A stretch of DNA of 64,000 nt from Haloimpatiens lingqiaonensis (GTDB lineage Bacteria; Bacillota; Clostridia; Clostridiales; Clostridiaceae), in assembly GCF_044502415.1 (NCBI RefSeq), contig NZ_CP172402.1; one strand, given 5' to 3'. Shown in pieces: positions 48,877-62,642 of the stretch. The position numbers and the translations under genes are program-made. Position 1 is the first letter of the stretch. Every line of letters begins with the position of its first letter. The notes under the pieces were generated by a model. The model was given only the letters and a program-made list of their open reading frames with translations, was not told the origin of the DNA and did not search any database.

Positions 48877-48992
48877 CCTGGCGACGACCTACTCTCCCAC
48901 AGGGCTTCCCCTGCAGTACCATCGGCGCTTTGAAGCTTAACCGTCCTGTTCGGAATGGGAAGGGGTGTTACCTTCAAGCCATAATCACCAGA
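48877..48992 (-). rRNA. rrf: 5S rRNA, operon B
   Basis: Same sequence as the operon A 5S gene over its full length; followed by the CAT tRNA and tRNA-Ala. Confidence 0.96.
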
Positions 48993-49181
48993 TTTTTCTT
49001 AGTGTGCTAGTGGGCTAGCGTCTAGAGGGCTAGTATTTAGCTGCTGCGCAGCGTATCTAGTTACTAGAGTTTAACGGACTAGCTTACTAAAAAAGAACTT
49101 ATTGTTCTTTCAAAATTGCACAGTGTGAAAGAATCTTTTAATTGTCAATTGTCAACTGTCAATTGTCAACTGTCAATTATC
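48993..49181. repeat. 23S-5S spacer of operon B with CTAG-rich and AATTGTC repeats
   Basis: As in operon A, but about 30 bases shorter and with six 7-mers (49140-49181: AATTGTC, AACTGTC variants) instead of five. Confidence 0.75.
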
Positions 49182-52089
<2,908 letters not shown>

Positions 52090-52255
52090 TGTTATTAGTT
52101 TGCTAGTTGGCTAGTGTGCTAGCGTGCTAGTATTTAGCTTGCTAGTTGTCTAACGACTAGTTACTAATTAATTTATTTTAATTGATTCTCCAGTGAAATC
52201 ATCACAATTGTAATAATTTCTACTTTTCTTCACTGTGCAATTTTCAAAGAACAAT

Positions 52256-52332
<77 letters not shown>

Positions 52333-52335
52333 TCA

Positions 52336-52411
52336 TGGTGGAGAATAAGGGATTCGAACCCTTGACCCCCTGCGTGCAAGGCAGGTGCTCTCCCAGCTGA
52401 GCTAATCCCCC
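52336..52411 (-). tRNA. tRNA-Ala (TGC), 16S-23S spacer of operon B
   Basis: 76 nt with CCA, identical to the distal copy at 48716-48791. The Ala-Ile order after 16S is the reverse of the common Ile-Ala order. Confidence 0.97.
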
Positions 52412-52667
52412 ATGCTGAAGTCAATCATGTACAATTTAATTACATAATTTACTTTAGGTTTTTTATTATATTAGAGAGATTTATATTTGTCAACTCATAA
52501 TTTAAGAATTAACCATCAATCTTAAAATGTTAATTCTTAACTATTAATTCCTAATTATAATTGACCAATGATTAGTACTAATTAATCATTGTATTTGGTC
52601 TCTCAAAATTAAACAGAGATTTCAGTGAACTTGTCATAATTTACGAAAAGGTGACTTCCTTTTCATG

Positions 52668-54188
<1,521 letters not shown>

Positions 54189-54293
54189 TAAAGTTCAATC
54201 TCAAACTCAAATTCACTGACTTTATGATTTATCATCATCATCTCTGTTTAATTTTCAAAGACCAGTTTTTAGCTTTGTCTTACGACGTACTTT

Positions 54294-54322
54294 ATATTAT
54301 CAAAATTAATTTATCTTGTCAA
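54294..54322 (-). promoter_or_regulatory. Promoter of rRNA operon B
   Basis: TTGACA (54322-54317), 17-nt spacer, TAATAT (54299-54294), at the same distance from 16S as in operon A. Confidence 0.88.
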
Positions 54323-54744
54323 TAGATTAATTAATTTTGTTCTCTGTTGCTGCGCATCGTGGCAACAACGACAAGTGTTATTATATATCCTTAATGTCCT
54401 TAAGTTTATACTATTTATGCTTTTATAATAAGTTTATATTGTATATTCTCATTATTCCTTAATTTTTTAAAGTTTTCCTCCTATTGATACACCCGATAAC
54501 GTTTCTTATATACCAATCACTAACTACTAATCTCCATTCTCTAATCACTAGTCACTACTCCCCAGTCATTAATCGCTATTAACTATTTATTCAACTTCCG
54601 CATTTATAACATAAAAATGCAAAAATTGATATTTAATATTTGATATTTAATATTTCTATATTTTCGCTAGCTACCGCCAATAAAAATTTTTTTTAAGCCT
54701 TTATTCATCTAATATAAAGCCCCAAATTTATGTATGAAATTTAA

Positions 54745-54786
54745 GTCATAACCATCTAAACAATATTAACGGTTGAAGGTTATGAC
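54745..54786 (-). terminator. Possible terminator after murD
   Basis: 9-bp stem GTCATAACC / GGTTATGAC with a 24-nt loop, followed by TTAAATTTC on the minus strand; weak. Confidence 0.45.
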
Positions 54787-54795
54787 TGTGATAGT

Positions 54796-56175
54796 TTACT
54801 TAAGGCTATTAATTATTTCTTTAAATTTGTTTCCTCTTACTTCAAAATTAGGGAACATATCAAAACTAGCACAAGCAGGTGACAATGTTATTATGTCTCC
54901 TTTTTCAGCTACTTCTCTAGCTTTCTCTACTGCTTCTTCTAAACTATTTACTAAATATATAGGAATATTTACTTTCTTATCTTCCATTACCTTTTCAAAA
55001 GCATCCTTTATTTTGTTTTTAGTTACACCTAAAAGCACAAGAGCTTTTATTTTAGAATACCCTTCTTCAGCTAATGGCTCAAAAGGTATATTTTTATCAT
55101 ATCCTCCTGCAATTAATACCACTGGTTTATGAAAGGATTTTAATCCAGCTAATGTTCTTGTTGGGCTTGAAGCTATGGAATCATTGTAGTACTTAATTCC
55201 TTCTATCTCTCTTATAAACTCTGTTCTATGCTCAACTCCAGTAAAATTAGTAGCAACCTTTTTCATAGATTCTATACTAACTTCTTCATAAGTTGCACAG
55301 AAAGCAGCCAATAAATTTTCCACATTATGCATTCCTAATATTTTAATTTCATCTTTTTTACAAACTGGCTTACCTTTTATATAAAGAATTTCATCTTTAA
55401 AGTATCCACCATCTTCTATTATCTCTTTTATACTGAATTGTCTCACATCGCCCTTAGCTTCTGAAACCATGCCATTGGTAATATCATTATCTCTGTTTAA
55501 TATCAATAAATCCTTTTCGCCTTGATACTTGAATATATTCTTTTTAGCTTCTACGTATTCTTCCATACCTTTGTGCATATCCAAGTGATTTGGACTTAAA
55601 TTTGTCACTACTGCTACATTACCGGAATATTCCATTTTCATAAGTTGAAAACTCGATAACTCTAATACTACTTTATCCTCTTTATTTATGTTTTCTATTT
55701 CAGCAAATAAAGGAGTTCCTATGTTTCCACCTACCCAAGCTTTATACCCCTCTTCTTTTAATATATTATATATAAGCGTAGTTGTAGTAGTTTTACCATC
55801 ACTGCCTGTTACTCCAAATATTTTGGCTGGGCAATATTTTATAAATTCCTCCATTTCAGAAGTTATATAGACCCCTTCTTCTTTTGCCCTTACTAAAACA
55901 GGATTATCAAATCTCATAGAAGGAGTTTTAAATACAACCTGAAAACCTGTTAGCTTATCTAAATATCCCTCTCCCAAAACAGCATTAACCCCTATATTCA
56001 TTAATTCATCATATGTGTCTCCCAATTGGTCTTTACTTTTTTTATCAAATGCAGTTACTTTAGCACCTAGCTTAACTAAAAAATGAATTAAAGGTTTATT
56101 GCTGACACCTATGCCTACTACCGCTACATTTTTCCCTTTTATAAATTCCTTAAATTCTTTAAATTCACGTCTCAT
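54796..56175 (-). CDS. murD: UDP-N-acetylmuramoyl-L-alanine--D-glutamate ligase
   Basis: Adds D-Glu to UDP-MurNAc-L-Ala in peptidoglycan synthesis. It is 459 aa from ATG 56175 (MRREFKEFKEFIKGK), with GGAGGT 7 bases upstream. N-terminal Rossmann domain (NVAVVGIGVSNKPLIHFL), ATP loop FGVTGSDGKTTTTTLI, LSPNHLDMH and the C-terminal domain GVEHRTEFIREIEGIKYYND are present. Monocistronic here, away from the dcw cluster, as in several clostridia. Confidence 0.95.
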   Translation of the reverse strand: MRREFKEFKEFIKGKNVAVVGIGVSNKPLIHFLVKLGAKVTAFDKKSKDQLGDTYDELMNIGVNAVLGEGYLDKLTGFQVVFKTPSMRFDNPVLVRAKEEGVYITSEMEEFIKYCPAKIFGVTGSDGKTTTTTLIYNILKEEGYKAWVGGNIGTPLFAEIENINKEDKVVLELSSFQLMKMEYSGNVAVVTNLSPNHLDMHKGMEEYVEAKKNIFKYQGEKDLLILNRDNDITNGMVSEAKGDVRQFSIKEIIEDGGYFKDEILYIKGKPVCKKDEIKILGMHNVENLLAAFCATYEEVSIESMKKVATNFTGVEHRTEFIREIEGIKYYNDSIASSPTRTLAGLKSFHKPVVLIAGGYDKNIPFEPLAEEGYSKIKALVLLGVTKNKIKDAFEKVMEDKKVNIPIYLVNSLEEAVEKAREVAEKGDIITLSPACASFDMFPNFEVRGNKFKEIINSLK

Positions 56176-56414
56176 ATTTTTACCTCCAAAATAAGTGTTA
56201 TAGCACGCTATCACATTTTAATTATATCACTCTAAAAGATAAATAAAAATCATTTATAAAATACATACAATAAATGAATGTTTACGTTGTTATATTTTTC
56301 AGTGAATATAATAAATATTATTATTAGTTTACGACATAAAACTACAAATACCATATTGAATTTATTGTGTAAATTGCGTGAATTTATTTAATTTAAAAAC
56401 TTTATTTTTACCAC

Positions 56415-56444
56415 TTGAATATTGTTATACACCTATGGTATACT
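56415..56444 (+). promoter_or_regulatory. Promoter of the candidate small RNA
   Basis: TTGAAT (56415-56420), 18-nt spacer, TATACT (56439-56444) on the plus strand. Confidence 0.6.
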
Positions 56445-56451
56445 TCTTTTT

Positions 56452-56558
56452 GTGCCGTAAGAAAGTATTAATAATTCCCCAAGTTTTAGTAAACATATGA
56501 CATATCCCCATGATTAAACCCTATTTTGCCGGATAGTATTATCCGGTTATTTTTTTAT
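56452..56558 (+). ncRNA. Candidate small RNA, about 105 nt
   Basis: Plus-strand transcript predicted between a sigma-A-like promoter and a textbook terminator (CCGGATA-GTAT-TATCCGG, 56529-56546, then TTATTTTTTTATTTT). It contains no convincing ORF and no SD, and no plus-strand gene follows. The body has C-rich single-strand candidates (TTCCCCAAG, ATCCCCATG). It does not match 6S, SRP, tmRNA or a riboswitch I can recognise. It lies between murD and glyS, both minus strand. Hypothesis supported by signals only. Confidence 0.55.
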
Positions 56559-56575
56559 TTTAAATTAGTTAAATT

Positions 56576-56615
56576 AAAAACCTGTGTGTAAAAACTTACA
56601 AACACAGGTTTTTTT
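56576..56615 (-). terminator. Terminator after glyS
   Basis: AAAAACCTGTGT ... ACACAGGTTTTT hairpin, usable in both directions. The remaining intergenic DNA (56176-56400 and 56620-56746) shows nothing else. Confidence 0.75.
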
Positions 56616-56746
56616 ATATACTAAATGTTTTTATCATTTTACTATTTATCAGTGTAAACACCAAATATATAAATTCTGCCTTCATTTCCTAAACTAAGAC
56701 TTAACTTCTTTTTTAAATCTGTACTGAGAGATTTATGCTAGTTGTA

Positions 56747-58139
56747 TTAGAATTGAAGTTTTTCTTCTATAAATTTATCTAACTGGTCTACGTCTAATCT
56801 TATTTGCTCCATAGTATCTCTATGTCTTATAGTAACTGTATTATTTTCTAGTGTATCATAATCTATAGTTATGCAATATGGAGTTCCTATTTCATCTTCT
56901 CTTCTGTATCTCTTTCCTATACTTCCTGCATCATCATAATCCACATTGAACTTTCTGCTTAAGTTTCCATAAACCTCTAATGCTTTATCTGATAATTTTT
57001 TAGTCAATGGTAATACTGCTGCTTTGAATGGTGCAAGAGCTGGATGCAAGTGTAATACTGTTCTTACATCTCCATTTTCTAGTTCTTCCTCATCATAAGC
57101 ATCCACTAAAAATGCTAGTGCAACTCTGTCTGCTCCTAAAGATGGTTCTATACAGTATGGAACATATTTTTCGTTAGTTGTAGGATTCTAAGTAGCTCAA
57201 ATCTTGACTTGAGTGTTCTGCATGTTTTTTTAAGTCATAGTCTGTTCTATCAGCAATACCCCATAATTCTCCCCAGCCAAATGGAAATAAATATTCTATA
57301 TCTGAAGTGGCATTACTGTAGAATGATAATTCTTCTTGAGCATAATCTCTAAATCTTAAACTTTCCTTTTCCACTCCTAATGATAATAGGAAGTCCCAGC
57401 AATAATCTTTCCAATATTTAAACCATTCTAGGTCAGTTCCTGGCTTACAGAAAAATTCTAGTTCCATTTGTTCAAATTCTCTTGTTCTAAATGTAAAGTT
57501 TCCTGGAGTTATCTCATTTCTAAAAGATTTTCCTATTTGAGCTATACCAAATGGTACTTTCTTTCTTGCAAATCTTTGAACATTTTTAAAGTTTACAAAT
57601 ATACCTTGAGCAGTTTCTGGTCTTAAGTATATTTCTGATTTAGAATCTTCTGTTACTCCTTGGAATGTTTTAAACATCAAATTAAACTTTCTTATATCAG
57701 TAAACTCTTTTTTACCACACTTAGGACAAACTATTTCATTCTTTTCTATATATTCCCTTAATTCTTCATTTGTCCATCCATCTGCACTTACATTGTCATT
57801 ACCATTAGCGCTTAAATGGTCTTCAACTAATTTATCAGCTCTATATCTAGCTTTACATGCCTTACAATCCATTAATGGATCTGAAAAACCTCCTATGTGT
57901 CCAGATGCTACCCAAACTTCGCTGTTCATCAATATAGCTGCATCAATTCCCACATTGTATGGACTTTCTTGAACAAATTTTTTCCACCATGCTTTTTTTA
58001 CATTGTTTTTGAACTCTACACCTAAAGGACCATAATCCCAAGAGTTTGCTAAGCCACCATATATCTCAGAGCCTTGAAATATAAATCCTCTTCCCTTACA
58101 CAAAGCAACTATCTTTTCCATAGTTTTTTCACATGCCAT
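56747..58139 (-). pseudogene. glyS: Glycyl-tRNA synthetase (alpha2 type) split by a 1-base frameshift
   Basis: Class II synthetase charging tRNA-Gly. Start ATG 58139 (MACEKTMEKIVALCKGRGF). The first frame runs to ESYN-stop at 57174. Near 57183-57184 an extra G-C pair (GAATCC instead of GAATC) shifts the frame; removing one base restores EST-TNEKYVPYCIEPSLG and continues through ALAFLVDAYDEEELENG to the end, giving 463 aa, the family's normal length. Motif 2 (KSFRNEITPGNFTFRTREFE) is intact. glyS is normally essential, so this may be a sequence error. A T-box precedes it. Confidence 0.88.
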
Positions 58140-58334
58140 AATCTTCCCTGCCATCAAAATCCCATAAATGGGTTCTGCACCTTATACATTATAAAGTGGT
58201 AGTATATTCTAATCATTTAAACTACAAAGCAGGTTTTTCACCTACCTTTCCTTATTATAGTTACAAATAATTTTTTAAACATTATTTTTATCACTTAAAG
58301 AAATTAATATGCCCTAAATATTTTTATATAAAAA

Positions 58335-58527
58335 AAAAGCCCAATACCATAAGGGACGAAATTTCATTCCGCGGTTCCACCCTCTTTGGCATCAGCCCAT
58401 CTTCCTTCATCATGTACTCCAAAGCGCCCTTTACCATAACTTTTTGATCATTCTCACCAACCATGATCTCTCTAAAAAAAAGTTTATAGCTACTCCTCTT
58501 TTTCATAGCACACAAATATTTAATTTG
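58335..58527 (-). promoter_or_regulatory. T-box riboswitch of glyS
   Basis: T-box AGGGTGGAACCGCGG (58383-58369) with downstream terminator-like segment ending in T9 (58340-58332), and stem I upstream with AGAGGAGTAG near 58500. Senses uncharged tRNA-Gly. A short frame across it is not a gene. Confidence 0.92.
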
Positions 58528-58533
58528 TATATT

Positions 58534-58561
58534 ATTTTATCAAATATTAAATATAAGTCAA
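58534..58561 (-). promoter_or_regulatory. Promoter of the glyS T-box leader
   Basis: TTGACT (58561-58556), 16-nt spacer, TAAAAT (58539-58534). Confidence 0.7.
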
Positions 58562-58581
58562 TAGTATTCAAAAAATAAAAA

Positions 58582-58656
<75 letters not shown>

Positions 58657-58674
58657 ACATTTATTACATTTATT

Positions 58675-58702
58675 ATTATATCAAAAAAATTTAACATTGC
58701 AA
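58675..58702 (-). promoter_or_regulatory. Promoter of the solitary tRNA-Asn
   Basis: TTGCAA (58702-58697), 16-nt spacer, TATAAT (58680-58675), 19 bases before the tRNA. Confidence 0.75.
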
Positions 58703-58774
58703 TACTTTTTTACTAATTTTTATTGTAATTTTTATTCTAAACTTTTACTGTATCTATTATAAAAATACTCCAAA

Positions 58775-59641
58775 TTACAAACTAACGAAATTCTTATGAT
58801 TTAATTTTCTTATATATTCTCCAATACTATTTACAGAAAGTACTGTAGCAATTATCATTATTCCCGGAAATAAACTAGTCCACCATTTATTGGATAATAT
58901 GTCCTTTTGGGCATCTATAAGCATACTTCCCCAAGAAGGTATTTCCACTGGTAGTCCTAAGCCTAAAAAACTCAAAGTAGACTCTGTCACTATTGCACTA
59001 GCCACATTTAAAGTGCATATAAAAATTATAGTGGGCATAAAATTAGGTAGCAAATGTCTTCTTAATATGTGAAAAAATCCTGCTCCCATTCCCCTAGATG
59101 CTACAACGAACTCTGATGATTTTAATTTCAATACTTCTCCCCTTACTATCCTTGCAACTCTCATCCAGCTAGTAATGGAAATTACTAATATTATCTCCAG
59201 CAAACCTTTATTTTCAAAAAATGCTTGAATGAAAGCTACTATAACTATAGATGGTAGTATTAGAAAGAAGTCTAATATTCTCATCATTATTTTATCTAAA
59301 ATCTTGCCATAATATCCACTGACACAGCCATATATAATTCCTATTGCACTGGATATTATCATGCAAGCTACACCTACTAATATAGAGACCCTTCCCCCAT
59401 ATATGCATCTTATTAATATATTTCTTCCCATGCCATCAGTACCAAAAATATATTTTGAATTTGGCGAAATATATGTTCTAGATAAATTCATATAATTTTG
59501 AGGCTCCTTTATAAATAATGGAACTATGAAAGCTACTAATGTTAAAAAAACTAAAAAGGCTATAGAAACAAATGGGAAATTATCTTTGCTTACACACTTA
59601 TTACTTTCACATTTAAATCCAAAGGAATTTATACTCCTCAT
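58775..59641 (-). CDS. Peptide ABC transporter permease, OppC-like (second system)
   Basis: 288 aa from ATG 59641 (MRSINSFGFKCESNK), with GGGAGGTGG upstream. N-terminal helix (FVSIAFLVFLTLVAFIVPLF), the OppC motif FGTDGMGRNILIRCIYGGR, EAA loop SEFVVASRGMGAGFFHILRR and STLSFLGLGLPVEIPSWG are present. It starts one base after the end of the oppB2 3' exon, so translation is probably coupled. ATPase genes for this system are not in the window; it may use OppDF or genes elsewhere. Confidence 0.93.
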   Translation of the reverse strand: MRSINSFGFKCESNKCVSKDNFPFVSIAFLVFLTLVAFIVPLFIKEPQNYMNLSRTYISPNSKYIFGTDGMGRNILIRCIYGGRVSILVGVACMIISSAIGIIYGCVSGYYGKILDKIMMRILDFFLILPSIVIVAFIQAFFENKGLLEIILVISITSWMRVARIVRGEVLKLKSSEFVVASRGMGAGFFHILRRHLLPNFMPTIIFICTLNVASAIVTESTLSFLGLGLPVEIPSWGSMLIDAQKDILSNKWWTSLFPGIMIIATVLSVNSIGEYIRKLNHKNFVSL

Positions 59642-59642
59642 T

Positions 59643-59737
59643 TTAATCTTCCACCTCCCTAATCCTAGGGTCAATACATTTACAGAACATATCTGATACT
59701 ATATTACATAAAATAATTATTATACCTATAATAATTA
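59643..59737 (-). CDS. OppB-like permease, 3' exon (beyond the IStron)
   Basis: Thirty-one residues plus stop, reading (L)IIIGIIIILCNIVSDMFC and then IDPRIREVED: the last membrane helix and the conserved DPRIR end of OppB proteins. It has no start of its own. The junction with the 5' exon is TGGT / TA, in frame. Confidence 0.85.
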
Positions 59738-59931
59738 CCCCGTTGCATAAAACTTATAAAAAGTTATAAATATATAAATTTTACTTGCGTTATTCGTTAC
59801 CAAATAACATTTCCTGTTCATAGAGTTCTATTTTGAATAATTAATTATTCTACTCTAGTTTGTGTAACTCTCCTAGGACTTGAATTCCCCCACAACGCAG
59901 GGTACATATTAGCATTATCTTTTAGGTGATA
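59738..59931 (-). ncRNA. Right end of the IStron with predicted omega-RNA (reRNA)
   Basis: Non-coding segment between the tnpB stop and the oppB2 3' exon. In IS605-type elements this region gives the TnpB guide RNA, whose last bases come from flanking DNA, here the oppB2 exon (TAATTATTATAGG...). Stems include CCTGCGTTGTGGGGG and the subterminal palindrome ATAACTTTTTATAAG. Predicted from position. Confidence 0.65.
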
Positions 59932-61062
59932 TTATGCTAATTTATAGTTACCAAGATTAATTGAAGCGTTTTTATCTCTGTCTATTTTCAGTCCACATTT
60001 AGGGCATACATAAATTCTATCTTTTAGCTTTAAATTTTCTTTAATGTTTCCACAAGAGCTACAAGTTTTAGAACTTGGATAAAATCTATCTGCCATGAAA
60101 AATTCTATTCCATTAAATTCACATTTGTATTTTATTTGTCTTATAAATTCATAAAAACATTGCTCTTGAATTGCCTTTGCTAAGTGTTTGTTTTTCATCA
60201 TTCCACTTATATTTAAATCTTCCATGACGATTCTATAAGGCCTTAGTTTAACTATTTTATTAGTAGCCTGATGAATATGATTTAGTCTTATATAGTTTAG
60301 CTTTCTATGGACTAATTTAATTTGTCTTTCTGTTTTTAATATATTTTTAGTTTTTATAAATTTATTTCCTTGTCTGTTCGCTTCATATTTTCTTGATACT
60401 TTTCTTTGCAATCTTTTTAATTTCTTTTTTAACTTTCTAACTCTTAAAGACTTATTAATGTTTTTAATGGGTTTTTCTAGACAGTTTACAATGGCTAGAT
60501 TTTTCAACCCTAAATCAATACCTAAAGATAAATCTTTATTAAGCTCAACTTGGTTTTCATTGTGCTCAAACCCCAATGTTAAATACCAATACCTACCGTC
60601 AAAATAGCATCTTGGATTATTATATTTAGGCAAATTGGGTATACTATAATTGGTTTTATACTTAACTTTACCTATTTTCTCTATATTGACTTTTCCATGT
60701 TTAAATTTAATGGCATCATATCTAACATAAAAGGATTTTTTAGAATGTCTTTTGGTTTTAAACCTAGGATGTTTTGATAATCCTTTAAAGAAATTATCAT
60801 AGGCACTATTTAAATCTTCAAAGGCATATTGTGTAACTTGAGCAGATACTTCATTTAACCACTCATAATCTTTATTCTTTTTAATACTATTATTAAAATC
60901 TGATCTTACTTTTGCCTTTGAGGGTTTAAGTCCATTTTTGTTCATCTCTTCCCATTTTGAAAGTCCCCAGTTGTAAGCAAATCTTGCGCATCCTACGGAT
61001 TTAAACATTAATATTTCCTGCTCATTAGTAGGTTTTAATCTTATTTTTATTGCCTTAATCAT
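59932..61062 (-). CDS. tnpB: TnpB RNA-guided nuclease (IS200/IS605 OrfB)
   Basis: 376 aa, full length for TnpB. N-terminal helix-turn-helix (MIKAIKIRLKPTNEQEILMF). The split RuvC active site is intact: Asp in GIDLGLKNLAIV, Glu in IVMEDLNISGM and Asp in KIDRDKNASINLGN. The zinc finger is CSSCGNIKEN and CPKCGLKI. TnpB cuts DNA next to a short target motif under an omega-RNA guide and helps keep the element at its site. GGTGAGGTGA precedes the ATG. It is embedded in the IStron. Confidence 0.95.
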   Translation of the reverse strand: MIKAIKIRLKPTNEQEILMFKSVGCARFAYNWGLSKWEEMNKNGLKPSKAKVRSDFNNSIKKNKDYEWLNEVSAQVTQYAFEDLNSAYDNFFKGLSKHPRFKTKRHSKKSFYVRYDAIKFKHGKVNIEKIGKVKYKTNYSIPNLPKYNNPRCYFDGRYWYLTLGFEHNENQVELNKDLSLGIDLGLKNLAIVNCLEKPIKNINKSLRVRKLKKKLKRLQRKVSRKYEANRQGNKFIKTKNILKTERQIKLVHRKLNYIRLNHIHQATNKIVKLRPYRIVMEDLNISGMMKNKHLAKAIQEQCFYEFIRQIKYKCEFNGIEFFMADRFYPSSKTCSSCGNIKENLKLKDRIYVCPKCGLKIDRDKNASINLGNYKLA

Positions 61063-61129
61063 TATCTCACCTCACCTTCTAGTATTATTATTCCCTATAT
61101 TACTAAGGTTATAAGTTAATACTATAAAG

Positions 61130-61759
61130 TGGTAAGATTTTAGATTTTAAAGTTAAAAATTTATACTGTATTGAAATTAATGATTGCATTATATATTTAT
61201 AACTTCTTACAAGTTTTATGCATATTCACCCAGTATCGCTAATACTAAGCAGTTCTCAAAGTCTTGTAAAACTCATGAACTTCTCATACTTTCATATGAG
61301 CGTAGACTATATCATCACCTCAATTAAATTGTCCATTGTCCATTGTCAATTGTCAATTAATATAAGGTGTCCTCCACTTCCACTACCAATAGCTTGTAGT
61401 GTACTCCCATCACAGGATAGTCGTTGAAGTTTCCTCTTTTCGAGGCTTACCTGCTGATTGCCCATTATCGCAACCTAACGGTTTTTAACCATAAGATTGG
61501 CGCACTTAGGATTTAACCTTATGCTATCTAACTAATTTTTTCCGCTTTCGCAACTATCACGCCTAGGCCTTTTTCATCCTTGCGTTGTAGTTTAGTTAGC
61601 TTTAGGGGTTTCCAGCAATTCAAAGGATTTTGGATGTATTTAATACATCACTCCATGCTCTTTACGAACATGGGAGGCTGTCAACAATTTTCTAAGTTAA
61701 AAGTTGTAAAACTTTACAGAGAATTATAACTTTTTATAACTTATTTGTAACTGTTAGTT
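61130..61759 (-). ncRNA. Group I intron core at the 5' end of the IStron
   Basis: Conserved ribozyme blocks in order on the minus strand: AATTGCTGGAAACCCCTAAA (61620-61601), GGCAATCAGCAGGTAAGCCT (near 61465-61440), TTCAACGACTATCC (61428-61415) and ATATAGTCT (61312-61304), matching the P/Q and R/S elements of group I introns. The 5' splice site is at the oppB2 junction (61760/61759). A peripheral loop contains four AATTGTC-type 7-mers. Self-splicing is expected but unproved. Confidence 0.8.
61327..61354. repeat. Heptamer repeat in the intron
   Basis: AATTGTC, CATTGTC, CATTGTC, AATTGTC in tandem; the same unit occurs in both 23S-5S spacers. Confidence 0.8.
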
Positions 61760-62642
61760 ACCATCCCATTAAAAGGGTATAATCATGATATTTAGCAGCT
61801 TCAAATATATATTTACCTACACCTGGATAGCTAAATATAGACTCTATAACTAATGAACCTGATAATAAGTGATTTACAGATATAGCAATCAAAGTTATGT
61901 ATGATGCCATAACATTTCTCAAAAGATGATTGAATAATATCCTGTGTTTAGGAACTCCCTTAGCCTTGGCTGTTACTAAGTAATCTTCTTTTAGCTCCTC
62001 TATAACCTTATCCCTTACAAAATTAGAATAGTACCCTAGGTGACCTAAAAAAACTACTAACCAAGGTAAAATCGTATGCCTAACTCTATCCATAAGGTCC
62101 CCTTCATTGCCCATTTCATAAATACCTGAAGATGGTAACCAACCGGCTTTAACCGAAAAAATCAATACAAGCACTAATGCCAACCAAAAACCTGGTACGC
62201 AATAAAAGAAGGTTCCCAATTTAACTAATATTTTATCTAAAATACTTCCTTCATTAAGAGCACATAAAAATCCTAATAATAGCGAAAATATCATTATTGT
62301 AATTATAGTTATTATTCCTAAAAACAAAGTATTTCCTAAAGCTTTCATGAGAACATCTTTTACTGGAAGATTATATTTAAAGGAAATACCTAAATTGCCA
62401 TGAAAAAAATTCACTAGCCAATCCTTATATTGATAAAGAAGGGGCTTATTAAGCCCCATATTTTCTATTATTCTTGTTTTCTGTACACTGGAGATTTTTT
62501 CTGCCGATTCCCCAAACATAGCATATAGCGGATCACCTGGCATAATATGCGCCATAATAAAAGTAAAAAAACTTAAAGAGAAAAAACTCACAACTATATT
62601 AACTAAAATTTTCATAATCCCTTTTGTTTTGCAAATTATCAT
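61760..62642 (-). CDS. Peptide ABC transporter permease OppB-like, 5' exon (interrupted by IStron)
   Basis: About 294 residues of an OppB-type permease from ATG 62642, which overlaps the oppA2 stop (ATGA). Motifs: HIMPGDPLYAMFGES near the N terminus, EAA loop DYLVTAKAKGVPKHRILFNH and GSLVIESIFSYPGVG. The frame stops at TAA formed by the last T of the exon and AA of the IStron (LLMGW-stop). After splicing it would continue for 31 codons to a 325-aa protein of normal length. An ATG at 62615 is an alternative start. Confidence 0.88.

Larger units (their letters stand above)
54189..54795. other. Leader of rRNA operon B and AT-rich region before murD
   Basis: It contains the rrn promoter (54294-54322), then degenerate short repeats of the CTAATCACTA type (about 54505-54600), a 14-bp tandem TTGATATTTAATAT (about 54628-54655) and a hairpin after murD (54745-54786). 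No gene. Confidence 0.6.
59738..61759 (-). mobile_element. IStron: group I intron fused to an IS200/IS605-type tnpB element
   Basis: A 2,022-bp insertion inside oppB2. From its 5' end (minus strand) it carries a group I intron core (about 61700-61180), then tnpB (61062-59932), then a 194-bp right end. There is no tnpA, so mobility would need transposase in trans. The borders were set by joining the two halves of oppB2: exon ...GGATGGT and exon TAATTATT give an uninterrupted frame, and the intron then ends in G as group I introns do. A one-base shift (TGG / GTA) is also in frame. Related elements are CdISt1 and the C. botulinum IStrons. Confidence 0.88.

Noticed and set aside
58324..58515. 63-aa minus-strand frame upstream of glyS
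   Set aside because: It lies on the T-box leader RNA and is explained by that structure.
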